Shown: positions 27,651 to 36,505, counted from the first letter of the stretch. The stretch is DNA of 64,000 nucleotides from Jejuia pallidilutea (GCF_002973595.1 NZ_PVEO01000001.1:496001-560000), one strand, 5' to 3'. Translations and numbers: made by a program. Notes: generated by a model from the letters alone, not told the origin.

Positions 27651-29495
27651 TCAACGTATCTCCAAACCTTGGTTAATAGGAATTGACAAAGTATTATCCT
27701 TTTTCCTGAATATGCCTTTCGGCCCTGGAACCTGATTTAATTGATAGATGTTTTTCTCAAATTTCCGGTTTGGGAATGTTATTTCAATTCGTTTGGGATT
27801 CTGAGTGTTCTGATGCGGTACTATTTTTAAATCCATCTCTACAATTTGGATGTGTTTATTCCAATTTGGGTTGATTTCGTCTGGATGCTCAAACATCGCA
27901 TTATGTTTTTTTGACACATAATTATAATCAATGATATTGTCCGTATCTTTCATACTGAAAATAGTATCCGACGCGATGATAATATTGCTAGCAATCACGT
28001 TATTTTTCATTTGCGCCAATTTGCCAAACATTCTTCTTTCTGGATGATAACTCATCCGTATGCCACTTTTTCGGGCATTAACCACCAGATTATTTACAAC
28101 AAGCAAACTATCACAATCGTGTTGATAAATACCACTACTAGTACTTTCAACAACAAAATTATTATCTACCAAGTTTCGTTTTACAGAGCCTTCCATAAAA
28201 ATAGCACCGAACATGGAATTGGTATTTTGAATGAAATTATTGGTACAGCGTGAGTTTACATTCCCGTAATCCATCCAAATACCCGAACCAAATTTGGTAT
28301 CAATTATCTTATTGTTTCTAATGATGGTATTTATGTTGTGATGTGTTTTAATGGCTGCATTTTCAAAATATTTTTCAACGGGATAAAATGCATTCCTTTC
28401 TAAATAATTGTTTTCTATTATGGTATAATAAATGGCATTACCCGCCAAACCACAAATTCCATTGTCCAAAAAGGTATTGTTTCTAACTATATGGTACCCT
28501 GAAATCTCTGGCTTTGCCTTTGTCCAATGTCCTATACCTATATCTACCCCAATGCCATTGGCCCACTGTACCGTATTGTTTTCAATAATCCAATGATGGC
28601 CTGCATTGGTGGACAGCAATCCTTTTTGGTCAATAGGAAATGGATTTCCTCCTTTTTCAAAGGTGAAACCTTTTATTTTTATGAATCCAGTACCGACTTC
28701 TTCTGGAGCAAAACACTGTTCTCTAGTTGTTATTTCTATATCCAAAGCATTTGGATTGATGCCTTCTGCTGTTTTTAAATGTATGGTCAAGCCATCATCT
28801 TCTACCCAAAACACGGTGTCTTCTTCAGATTCTGCCAAATCTTTGTAATTGGGCACTTGTGTTATTCTGTTACCTTCAATAAACATCAAGCCTCTTTTTA
28901 AAGCGAAATATTGCCCCATCCCATCCAGGTTAAAAGCATTTCGCTGGGATTTTGCTAAATGAGAAAACATCCAAGAAGTTAGATTGATTCTTGCAAATGG
29001 ATTCCCTTTTTCAAAATAGGAAAACGGTATTTTTGCAGACCACACACGTTTTTTAAGCGTTTCACTTTTTATTAAACTCTTTTTAAACAAATCAATGTCT
29101 GGCTGGCTCCAATTTGTAATTAATTTTTCTGCACCTGTAATAATTACTTTTTCGTTTGGCGCAGCTTCATAACTAATCATGGCTTCATCACTTTCTCCCC
29201 CAAAACGTGGTGTTACTTTCTCTCTATAAATACCTTCTTTAACTATTACTTTTTGCTTTGGTTTTACAACTTCCGCTGCTTTGCCAATGGTTTTAAATGG
29301 TAATTCAAAAGTTCCTGGACTATCATCTGAAGCTTTGGGGTTATTGGTATCTACATAATATATTTTTTCATATTTGGTGTTATCTTTCCATGTTTCCAAA
29401 GCAGTACCATCTGGAAGGGTATTATCATTTTTTATTTGGGAAAACCCCATAAAACCCTGAAATACCAAACAAATTATCAATACAAGTTTTTTCAT
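27651..29495 (-). CDS. Secreted right-handed parallel beta-helix protein, second
   Basis: A 614-residue protein with a Sec signal peptide (CLVFQGFMGFSQ). It opens with KIYYVDTNNPKASDDSPGT and LPFKTIGKAAEVVKPKQKVIVKEGIYREKV, the classic start of pectin-lyase-fold proteins, then has a non-helical insert (about residues 120-260) and a long run of N-x-h-x-N-N repeats (HWIIENNTVQWANG, YTIIENNYLERNAF, LLVVNNLVVNARKSGI). It may be a hydrolase related to GH141-type beta-helices or a lyase; this cannot be settled by reading. It lies 27 bp after the sulfatase at 29522, so the two form an operon, closed by the terminator at 27561. Confidence 0.8.
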   Translation of the reverse strand: MKKLVLIICLVFQGFMGFSQIKNDNTLPDGTALETWKDNTKYEKIYYVDTNNPKASDDSPGTFELPFKTIGKAAEVVKPKQKVIVKEGIYREKVTPRFGGESDEAMISYEAAPNEKVIITGAEKLITNWSQPDIDLFKKSLIKSETLKKRVWSAKIPFSYFEKGNPFARINLTSWMFSHLAKSQRNAFNLDGMGQYFALKRGLMFIEGNRITQVPNYKDLAESEEDTVFWVEDDGLTIHLKTAEGINPNALDIEITTREQCFAPEEVGTGFIKIKGFTFEKGGNPFPIDQKGLLSTNAGHHWIIENNTVQWANGIGVDIGIGHWTKAKPEISGYHIVRNNTFLDNGICGLAGNAIYYTIIENNYLERNAFYPVEKYFENAAIKTHHNINTIIRNNKIIDTKFGSGIWMDYGNVNSRCTNNFIQNTNSMFGAIFMEGSVKRNLVDNNFVVESTSSGIYQHDCDSLLVVNNLVVNARKSGIRMSYHPERRMFGKLAQMKNNVIASNIIIASDTIFSMKDTDNIIDYNYVSKKHNAMFEHPDEINPNWNKHIQIVEMDLKIVPHQNTQNPKRIEITFPNRKFEKNIYQLNQVPGPKGIFRKKDNTLSIPINQGLEIR

Positions 29496-29521
29496 TTTTA
29501 TTTACACTTTTAGTTTCTATT

Positions 29522-30955
29522 TTAATTTAAAGGAAATTCTTTTGAAGGCGTTCGTCCATTTATCATGATGTTTTTTAGGTCTTCAAAAACTTTTGGATGT
29601 TCTTTTATTACATTGGTTTGTTCCTCTATTTCGTTGTTTAAGTCATACAATTCGTAAGTATCGGCTTTATGAAGATATACCAATTTCCAATTTCCTTTTC
29701 TAACAGCTTGTTTGTTTCCTTGTGCTGGAAACTCCCAATATAAAAAATCATGGTTTTTCTGTTTTTCTGTTTGTGATAAAAGGGTTGGCAAATAGGAAAT
29801 ACCATTGGTAGGACAATCCAATTTTATACCTGCAATATCTGCACACGTTGGCATAAAATCCCAAAAGGCTGAGACATGTTTTGAAGTAGTACTTGGTTTA
29901 ATGGTCTTTGGCCACCAAGCAATAAAAGGCACGCGTACACCGCCTTCATAAAGATCTCGTTTTAAACCCTTGAAAGGTTTATTGCTGTCAAAAAATTCTG
30001 GATCAACTTCGCCTTCGGCATGCGGCCCGTTATCACTGGCAAAAATGACTAAGGTGTTTTCTTCAATACCTTTAGATTTTATCATTTTTAAAACTTCGCC
30101 CACATAATTGTCCAATCTAGTAATTGCAGATGCTTTAGCTTTTTCAACTTCGGGCCAGTTTTCGTTTTTGTATTTCTCGACATCTGGTACTTCCATGCCG
30201 TGTTTGTTTTCTTCTAACAACCAAAACTCGTTGTTAGCATGCGGAATGGTATAAGCCAAGTATAAAAAAAATGGTTTATCGCTGTTTGCATTCGTTTCAA
30301 TAAAACCTAGGGCTTCCTCTGTAAATAAATCATTGGAATACAATGCTTTGTTTGTAGAAACTGACCCCAAACCTTTGGCATACCCTTTTTCTGCCATGAT
30401 TATTTCATTTGGCAACATAACTTTTTCATTATTTCTCCATAGATAATCCGGATAAGAATTATGAGCCCTTATATGGTTTAAGTACCCATAGAAATAATCA
30501 AAACCTTGTTTGTTGGGTGTTCCTGTGGTTTCTGGATCTCCTAATCCCCATTTGCCAATAATTCCCGTATAGTATCCTGATTTTTTCAACATTTCGGCAA
30601 CGGTTACATCTTCGGGACGCAAAGGAAACGTTTCTGGTATGGGATCATTCCCTCTAATATAAGAATGCCCAGTATCCATCCCTGTTAACAAAGAGGCACG
30701 TGAAGGACCACAAACTGCAGATCCCGCATAATGGTCTGTAAACTTCATACCTTCTTTTGCCATACTATCAATATGCGGTGTTTTTATATCTTTTTGCCCA
30801 TAACAACCAATGTCTGCATACCCCAAATCATCAGCAAGAATATAAATGATATTGGTTTTATTTTCATATTGTGTTACTGTTTCGAAAAACTTTGTTTTTT
30901 CTTTACAATTGGCAAATGAAAATACTATAATGAGGAGTGCTAGAGTTTTATTCAT
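29522..30955 (-). CDS. S1 sulfatase, arylsulfatase-like, lipoprotein
   Basis: The Met at 30955 is preferred because it begins a clean lipoprotein signal (MNKTLALLIIVFSFANC), whereas a further-upstream Met at 31048 would add 31 unlikely residues. The protein carries ILADDLGYADIGCYGQ, the formylglycine motif CGPSRASLLTGMDTG with the cysteine at residue 82 from this start, GKWGLGDPETTG and ASDNGPHAEGEVDPEFFDS. This is the fourth sulfatase of the locus and differs clearly from the other three around the active site, so it probably attacks a different sulfate position. It heads a two-gene unit with the beta-helix gene at 27651. Confidence 0.92.
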   Translation of the reverse strand: MNKTLALLIIVFSFANCKEKTKFFETVTQYENKTNIIYILADDLGYADIGCYGQKDIKTPHIDSMAKEGMKFTDHYAGSAVCGPSRASLLTGMDTGHSYIRGNDPIPETFPLRPEDVTVAEMLKKSGYYTGIIGKWGLGDPETTGTPNKQGFDYFYGYLNHIRAHNSYPDYLWRNNEKVMLPNEIIMAEKGYAKGLGSVSTNKALYSNDLFTEEALGFIETNANSDKPFFLYLAYTIPHANNEFWLLEENKHGMEVPDVEKYKNENWPEVEKAKASAITRLDNYVGEVLKMIKSKGIEENTLVIFASDNGPHAEGEVDPEFFDSNKPFKGLKRDLYEGGVRVPFIAWWPKTIKPSTTSKHVSAFWDFMPTCADIAGIKLDCPTNGISYLPTLLSQTEKQKNHDFLYWEFPAQGNKQAVRKGNWKLVYLHKADTYELYDLNNEIEEQTNVIKEHPKVFEDLKNIMINGRTPSKEFPLN

Positions 30956-31087
30956 TGTACTAAATTTAAACTTCAAAAGTATTATTAAAAATTGTTTTTG
31001 TAAAAACAGCATGTTGCTGTAGAGCTGATTATTATAAAAAAGCTCCAAGAATTCATAGCGTTTTTTACAAACTCAATTTATCGCTAT

Positions 31088-32605
31088 TTAATCATTAATG
31101 TTTGTGTTTCGTTCAATTTCCTGCTGTGGTGATTTCCAAACAATGGACATATCGTTATAAGGAATATCTCCCCTATCTCTATCTACCGCTGGAATATTTC
31201 TTTTATGTGCAATCAAGAACATCAAACGTTTTCATTCAAAAGACAATTCTTTCATATACTCATTATCAATGTGCTGTTGGGTAATCGTTCCTGTTAACGG
31301 TAACAGACCTGCTCTTTGTCTTAAAATATTAAGATTGGTTCTTGTTTTGGCATTATCTGAATTTAACAAAATGATTGCTCTCATCAAATGGAATTCTGGA
31401 GAACGAAATGCCGTATAGTTAGACACTAGTTTATCAAATTTAAAACATCACACATTATAATCATCTACATAATCATTTTTAAAAGCGGGGTCTTGAACTT
31501 TTTCATAACGTTGGAAATTTCCCCCTAGGCAATTACTTTCTTGCCCCCTATATTGACCAAAAACATAATAGCTGGGTTTTTCTCCGCCTTGAGAAGCCGT
31601 AAAAAAATATTGTTGATACATGGATGTGTTGATCATTTGGTTAACCCAATCATTATTGGTATTTTGGTAAATATTCAATGACTCAAAACGGCTCAATTGC
31701 CTTAAATCAAACAAAAGCGGGCCCAAAGGCTTAGGATTAGGTAATCCATCATTAGTTAGGGCTTGCTTAATCACACCTCTCCATTGGGGACTATTTGCCA
31801 ACTCGACCATATTGATGGGTGAGTTTATACCAGGTTCAATATTAAAACCAAAAGTTGATTTACCCGATTTACAAGATTTTGTAGTGATAAGGACAACACC
31901 ACTGACACATCTTGAACCATAAATAGCGGTTACTGAAGCGTCTTTCAAAACCGTAAGGCTTTCAATATCCTGAGAATTAATGGTGGTGTTAAAAGCTCCT
32001 GTTAACACTGGAATACAATCAATCAAAACCAGTGACTCTGTAATGGCCGTAATGGAGTTTATCCCCCTAATTTGGATTCTGCTTGCAGTATCTGGAGCAC
32101 CTCCAGACGTTTTAATTTGAAGCCCTGAAACGATTCCTTGTAATGCTTGCTCAAAAATTGGAGCAGATATTTCCCTGATTTGATTAGATTTTATTGTTAA
32201 AATGGCAACACTATTTTCTCGTTTGGTTTGAGTTCTGTATCCTACGATGACAACTTCATTCAATTGTTGGATATCTTTCTCAAGTTGTACATTAATTGTT
32301 GTTTGACCAGAAACTACAAGCTCTTTTGATACATACACCACATAACTAAAAACTAAAACAGATGAATTATCAACATCTATGGAATATGCGCCATCAAAAT
32401 CTGTTTGCTCTCCATTTGAGGTACCTTTTTCAACTACTGTTGTACCCGGCAAAGGCAAATCAGAAGGCTCTGTAACAATTCCTGTGACAATCTTCTCTTG
32501 TGCATTTATATTCACAAGAAAGGCAAAAAACATGAATGCTGTAGCCATACATCTACAATAACTATCAACATCATGTTTTAAGATTCTAAATAGAATTTCT
32601 TTCAT
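31088..32605 (-). pseudogene. Chimeric susC-susD remnant with two in-frame UGA codons
   Basis: One reading frame of 506 codons runs from 32605 to a TAA at 31088 and is broken only by TGA at 31448-31450 and 31232-31234. The first part is the N-terminal third of a SusC: regulatory-like domain, LNEVVIVGY and the plug with KDASVTAIYGSR. The last part is the C-terminus of a SusD: FRSPEFHLMRAIILLN, LNILRQRAGLLP, KELSFE-stop-KR and an ending DIPYNDMSIVWKSPQQEIE. The junction is near FQRYEKVQDP. A deletion has therefore joined the two genes. Several conserved plug glycines are Cys or Val. It is a second, dead susCD pair of the PUL. Confidence 0.85.
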
Positions 32606-32948
32606 GAATTTTGTTTTTTTAGTTAGTGTTTATTTGATTATTTTTTACTGTATAACATAGTCTACTCTAAAACAAAATCATAATTTGATTGCTATGAAAG
32701 CTAATATCTGTTTAAGAATTTGTTAAAAAATGTATGATGGTAAAAGTATCTGGAAAGAATATTAAATACTTATGCTTAATTTTCAAAAAATAGCACTTTT
32801 TTGATTTCCTATGTTAAAATGAAAAATTATTTGTTGATTTAACCCGATTTTTAGTTTTCACGCCAGATAAAATAGCTTTTTGAGAACAATAAAAACCAAA
32901 TTAAGTAAGGTACTATCACTAAATAATTTACCCAAAAAATATAAAACA
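32606..32948. other. Divergent intergenic region between dead susC and dead fucP
   Basis: No gene is visible in these 343 bp. They hold one copy of the PUL palindrome at 32783-32804, about midway between the two divergent pseudogenes, so it could have controlled both when they were active. No clear TAnnTTTG box was found for either. Confidence 0.6.
32783..32804. promoter_or_regulatory. Candidate PUL operator, copy 5
   Basis: A perfect inverted repeat: TCAAAAAA, TAGCAC, TTTTTTGA. It is nearly identical to copy 2 (18592), differing only in the spacer. It lies 178 bp upstream of the susC remnant and about 145 bp upstream of the transporter pseudogene, which suggests that both belonged to the same regulon. 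Confidence 0.55.
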
Positions 32949-33766
32949 TGACTAATCAAAAATCATATCGTTCTTCGTTCATCTTATTAACTGCTTTATT
33001 TTTTTATGGGGATTTATTACTGTTCTTGTAGATTATTTAATCCCTAGGTTACGTGAATTGTTCACTTTGACTTATTTCCAAGCAGGCCTGGTTCAATTTG
33101 CCTTTTTTGGCGCTTATTTTTTATTACCTGTCCCAGTATCTTTCAAAAATAGGCTATAAAAAAGGAATTGTTTTGGGATTATTGACAATGGCAATAGGCT
33201 GTTTGTTGTTTTACCCTGCAGCTTCATACCGTGTTTTTGGTATTTTTATTTTGGCATATTTCATTTTGGCAGCAGGCATGACCGTTTTGCAAGTTGCCGC
33301 CAATCCTTTTGTAGCCGTATTAGGATCATAAGATAGGGCTTCAAGTCGCTTAAACCTTTCACAAGCATTTAATTCATTGGGAACAGCCATTGCACCTAAC
33401 ATTGGTCCGTTGTTTATTTTGAGTGATGTCATAAAAAATAAAGATGAAATTGCAATATTGGATACTTCTGCAAAAGAAATATATCTGAGTTCAGAAGCCG
33501 CCGCAGTACAGAAGCCATTTTTGGGCTTAGCAATATTCATTACGTTTACAGCACTTATTTTTTTGTTTTCTAAATTACCAAAAATGATTAGTAAGGAATT
33601 AACTGGAATCTACATTGAGGCTTTCAAAAACAAAAAACTCAAGCAAGGGTGTTAGGCATATTCTTTTATGTGGGAGCCAAAGTAGCCATAGGTAGTTATT
33701 TGGTTAACTATTTTCTGGACATGAACCTTGTTACCCTAATTAAGGAAAACAACATAATGAAGGATC
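32949..33766 (+). pseudogene. FucP-type MFS sugar transporter pseudogene
   Basis: Remnant of a sugar:proton symporter of the FucP/GluP group. It starts MTNQKSYRSSFILLTALFF, where a run of seven T (one short) shifts the frame; the next frame gives WGFITVLVDYLIPRLREL and [21 protein letters not shown] second shift near 33125 leads into [14 protein letters not shown] and [15 protein letters not shown], then a TAA at 33329 sits where GAA is expected, followed by DRASSRLNLSQAFNSLGTAIAP. The part IFFYVGAKVAIGSYLVNYFLDMN follows in another frame. The gene is cut at about 33766 by the ISAon1-type element. It would have imported a monosaccharide from the PUL. Confidence 0.85.
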
Positions 33767-33817
33767 AATCTCAAAAGTTGCGTGCGAATTGAAAGTATAG
33801 TTTGATATTTGCAAAAA

Positions 33818-34090
33818 AATTAAGCACTGGAATTATCTTTAGACCTACTGAAATTACTATTACCAGAATTAGTGGTTTCCCATTTTGATATTCCTAACCA
33901 TTCTATAGAGCAAGATGCTGTTCACCTATATTTTGAGGAGAAAAAAGATAGTCCTAAAGAAGAAAAGCGCCGTAGATGGCTTGATAAAACAACTTGGCAA
34001 GTTGTTCAAAGAGATTGGAATCTAGTAGCACAGGGAACTCTAATGACCAGCGAGTTCGCTGCTTTTTTAAAAGCACTTGGTCAGTACTAA
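33818..34090 (+). pseudogene. ISAon1-type transposase N-terminal region
   Basis: The frame reads ELSLDLLKLLLPELVVSHFDI, NHSIEQDAVHLYFEEKKD, EEKRRRWLDKTTWQVVQRDWNLVAQG and ends FLKALGQY-stop. This is the small first product of ISAon1-type elements. No proper start codon was found: a stop lies in frame just upstream at about 33818, so the 5' end seems damaged. The next frame takes over at 34077 by a +1 shift. Confidence 0.65.
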
Positions 34091-34718
34091 GCCCAATGAC
34101 TGCCATACCATAGGTGAGTTTTATAACGTTGATGGCAAAAAACTCAGCAGACAATACAGGGACTATCTTAGCGAGTTTAAAAATTGGAAACAAAAACCCC
34201 ACGCCAAACAATGGCTTGTCTTTCCTGAAAACATGGGCAGGCATTTGTCCATTGATGAGACAGCACTCTCCAAAGGAGAACTCTATACCATAATCACCAA
34301 TAAAAAAGCTAAAGGAAAGAAAGGGGCCATAGTAGCTATATTGGAAGGCACCAAGGTGGAATCTATCATAGAACAGCTCCTTAAAATACCAAAACCTCTT
34401 AGAGATAAAGTCAAGGAGATTACTATTGACATGGCTAATTCCATGAAAATGATTGCTAAAAAATGTTTTCCCAGAGCCATACAGGTTACAGATCGTTTTC
34501 ATGTCCAAAAACTAGCTTTAGAGGCCTTGCAAGATATTCGAATAAAACATCGTTGGGAAGCTATAGGTCAAGAAAATGATCAGATTAAACTAACTAAAAA
34601 CAAACAGAACATAAACCAGCAACCTTTGACAATGGCGATACAAGAAAACAACTCTTGGCTCGAAGTAGATACCTACTCTACAAAGCTCCCAATAATTGGA
34701 CGCAAAGCCAATACTTAA
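34077..34718 (+). pseudogene. ISAon1-type transposase, 5' part of catalytic frame, broken
   Basis: Open for 213 codons but only the first 175 or so are native sequence: PNDCHTIGEFYNVDGKKL, GRHLSIDETALSKGELYTI and VTDRFHVQKLALEALQDIR. Near 34600 the frame is lost; the native frame continues as PATFDNGDTRKQLLARSRY and ILFEQYPDIKKAYNLA until it meets the IS110 left end at about 34774. It continues on the far side of IS110 from about 36008 to 36336, again with a frameshift. It cannot make an active transposase. Confidence 0.75.
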
Positions 34719-34773
34719 GATCCAAAATACTTTTTGAACAATACCCCGATATTAAAAAAGCCTATAACCTTGC

Positions 34774-34976
34774 CCTTAGATTAGCATCAATAAATAAAAT
34801 ATAATTAAATTTAAAAAGGACAGAGTGAACTTATATCCCTAGCTAGCGATCAAGAGCTGTCTTGCGTATTAGTCTCGGTCCTTTTTTTATACTACTTAGA
34901 ACTATATAGAATTTCAGATAGTCCTTATTAAAGGTCTTAGTTTAAGTAGCATTTTTTAATTTCTAAATCTAAAGTT
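34774..34976 (+). ncRNA. Candidate IS110 bridge RNA region
   Basis: In IS110 elements the non-coding left end can encode a bridge RNA that pairs with target and donor DNA (shown for IS621). Here the 203-bp left end contains an inverted repeat, AAAAAGGAC near 34815 and GTCCTTTTTTT near 34879, enclosing about 60 nt of potential internal loops. One loop contains CTTGCG, which also spans the reconstructed insertion point in the host element (CCTTGCGCAAGG). Six matching bases can arise by chance, so the guide assignment is tentative. Confidence 0.4.
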
Positions 34977-35969
34977 ATGAATTTTAAGGAAGTAATTAGT
35001 ATTGATATTAGTAAAAACACGATTGATGTTTGTGTCCACCTATCTCAAAAGAGCACGGAATTTACAAACACAAGCAAAGGTGTTAAAAGGTTTTTGAGCT
35101 GGGTTAAGCGTGATTTAAAAGATATATCTGAGGTGCTTTTTGTTTATGGGCATACAGGAATGTACTCCCATATACTCACAATTATTCTTCAGGAAATGAA
35201 TTGCCATTATTATGTTGCTCCCGCACTCGATATCAAGCGTTCCATGGGTATTGTTAGAGGAAAAGACGATAGAATAGATGCTAAACGAATTGCCTTATAC
35301 GGTTACCGTTTAAGGGAGGAAATCATCCCTATCACGGTATGTTCTAAATCAGTAGAGGCACTTAAATCCCTAATGACTCTAAGATCAAAACTGGTCAAAC
35401 AACGTGCAGCTCATAAAAGCACCTTAAAGGAGCAAAAAAGTATTTATAAGTCTAAGGATTTTAAATTTATTTTTGAGACACAGCAAAGAACAATACATTA
35501 CCTAACTAAACAGATAAAGGCTATTGAGCAGCAAATGGAGGAGCTTATCAACAGTCAAATGGCCCTCAAGGTTAATATGGAGTTAATGCTATCCATCAAG
35601 GGAGTTGGTAGACAAATGGCTACTACAATGCTTATAGTTACAGAGAACTTCACAAAGTTTGATAACTCTCGTAAGTTTGCCTCATACTGTGGTATCGCAC
35701 CGTTTGCTTACCAATCAGGTACAAGTATAAAAGGCAGAAACAGGGTGTCACCGCTTGCTAATAAGAAGATTAAGTCCCTGATTCATATGTGTGCAGTAAG
35801 TGCCATACAACATAACCCTGAAATGAGAATGTACTATCATAAACGTATCGAGAATGGAAAAAGTAAAATGGGCACACTAAACATTATTAGAAATAAATTG
35901 ATTGTCCGCATCTTTGCGGTTATACAAAGGCAAACACCATATGTAGATACTTTAAAGTTTGTGGCTTAA
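34977..35969 (+). CDS. IS110-family transposase, possibly inactive
   Basis: A DEDD recombinase of 330 residues with an N-terminal RuvC-like domain and C-terminal transposase_20 domain. Visible active-site residues are D10 in ISIDISKN, D98 and D101 in GKDDRIDAKR, and S247 in GIAPFAYQSGTS. The glutamate expected before HTG (usually EHTG or EATG) is glycine: the protein reads VYGHTGMYSH with G58 encoded by GGG. A single base change from GAG would explain this. The reading frame is otherwise intact with typical SIKGVGRQMATTM helix-hairpin-helix sequence. It may be newly inactivated. Confidence 0.9.
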   Translation: MNFKEVISIDISKNTIDVCVHLSQKSTEFTNTSKGVKRFLSWVKRDLKDISEVLFVYGHTGMYSHILTIILQEMNCHYYVAPALDIKRSMGIVRGKDDRIDAKRIALYGYRLREEIIPITVCSKSVEALKSLMTLRSKLVKQRAAHKSTLKEQKSIYKSKDFKFIFETQQRTIHYLTKQIKAIEQQMEELINSQMALKVNMELMLSIKGVGRQMATTMLIVTENFTKFDNSRKFASYCGIAPFAYQSGTSIKGRNRVSPLANKKIKSLIHMCAVSAIQHNPEMRMYYHKRIENGKSKMGTLNIIRNKLIVRIFAVIQRQTPYVDTLKFVA

Positions 35970-36340
35970 ATTTTAACAAAAATTTATTTGGTCGAATCAT
36001 AGAATACGCAAGGACTGAGAAACATATTCAATACGGCAACTTCTATACAAATAGCATATACTAAATTGGCACATTGGTATAAGGACGTAGAACAAACTGG
36101 ATACAAGGCATTCAATACTATAGCAAGTACAATAACCATAAACTACAGGTCAATTCTAAATTACTTCATAAATCGAAGCACCAATGCCTCGGCGGGAATC
36201 CTTCAATGCCAAAATAAAAGCCTTTAGAAGCCAATTTAGAGGTGTCAGAAACGTAGAATTCTTTCTCTTTAGATTGACTAAAATTTTTGCATCAACACAA
36301 CTATTGGTCTTGACCCCAGTTTACTTCACGTTATGAGATT

Positions 36341-36505
36341 AAAGATCATCTATTTTTATTCAAATCACTAACACGCAAAAAAATTAACTACTGAATAAAA
36401 TAATTGGTTTTGATATTAAATCTCATCATTCTAAATTGAGCCACAAAAAATAACAAAATGTTGTACCTATGTTGTACCCGTGTCTTTTTTCAGTGTGTTT
36501 TTGAA
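36341..36505. other. Unannotated strip between IS and tRNA-Leu, with 11-bp-period direct repeat
   Basis: This strip contains two copies of GTTGTACC (36460-36467 and 36471-36478) spaced by one helical turn, which look like binding sites for a recombinase arm domain. An open frame of 63 codons starting in this strip runs through the tRNA gene and is not real. Otherwise no feature is seen. Confidence 0.4.

Larger units (their letters stand above)
34774..36007 (+). mobile_element. IS110-family insertion sequence nested in the ISAon1-type element
   Basis: The boundaries come from the host reading frame: native ISAon1 sequence coding for AYNLA ends at about 34773 and coding sequence for QGLRNIFN resumes at about 36008, leaving an insert of about 1.23 kb. 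As usual for IS110, there are no terminal inverted repeats and no obvious target duplication. It has a long non-coding left end (about 200 bp), one 330-codon transposase frame, and a short right end (about 38 bp). Position of each end is uncertain by one or two bases. Confidence 0.8.
33767..36340 (+). mobile_element. Degenerate ISAon1-type insertion sequence, interrupted by IS110
   Basis: Both ends carry AATCTCA (33767-33773) and its reverse complement TGAGATT (36334-36340), and the flanks AAGGATC / AAAGATC are a likely target duplication with one mismatch. Two transposase frames are recognisable. The first (to 34090) ends LKALGQY. The second carries HLSIDETALSKGELYTI, the DDE-type region, and ITIDMANSMKMIAKKCFP. 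Frameshifts lie near 34600 and at 36193, where an extra G breaks TNASAESFNAKIKAFRSQFRG. The element is cut by the IS110 copy at 34774-36007, and coding similarity resumes at GLRNIFNTATSIQIAYTKLAHWY. It is dead. The end positions are estimates. Confidence 0.75.

Noticed and set aside
27535-27735. A 66-codon plus-strand open frame
   Set aside because: It crosses the terminator and the end of the beta-helix gene on the other strand; not credible.
31448-31450. Selenocysteine or a variant code at the UGA codons
   Set aside because: No hairpin of the expected type was recognised, other genes end normally in UGA, and the frame shows clear signs of decay.
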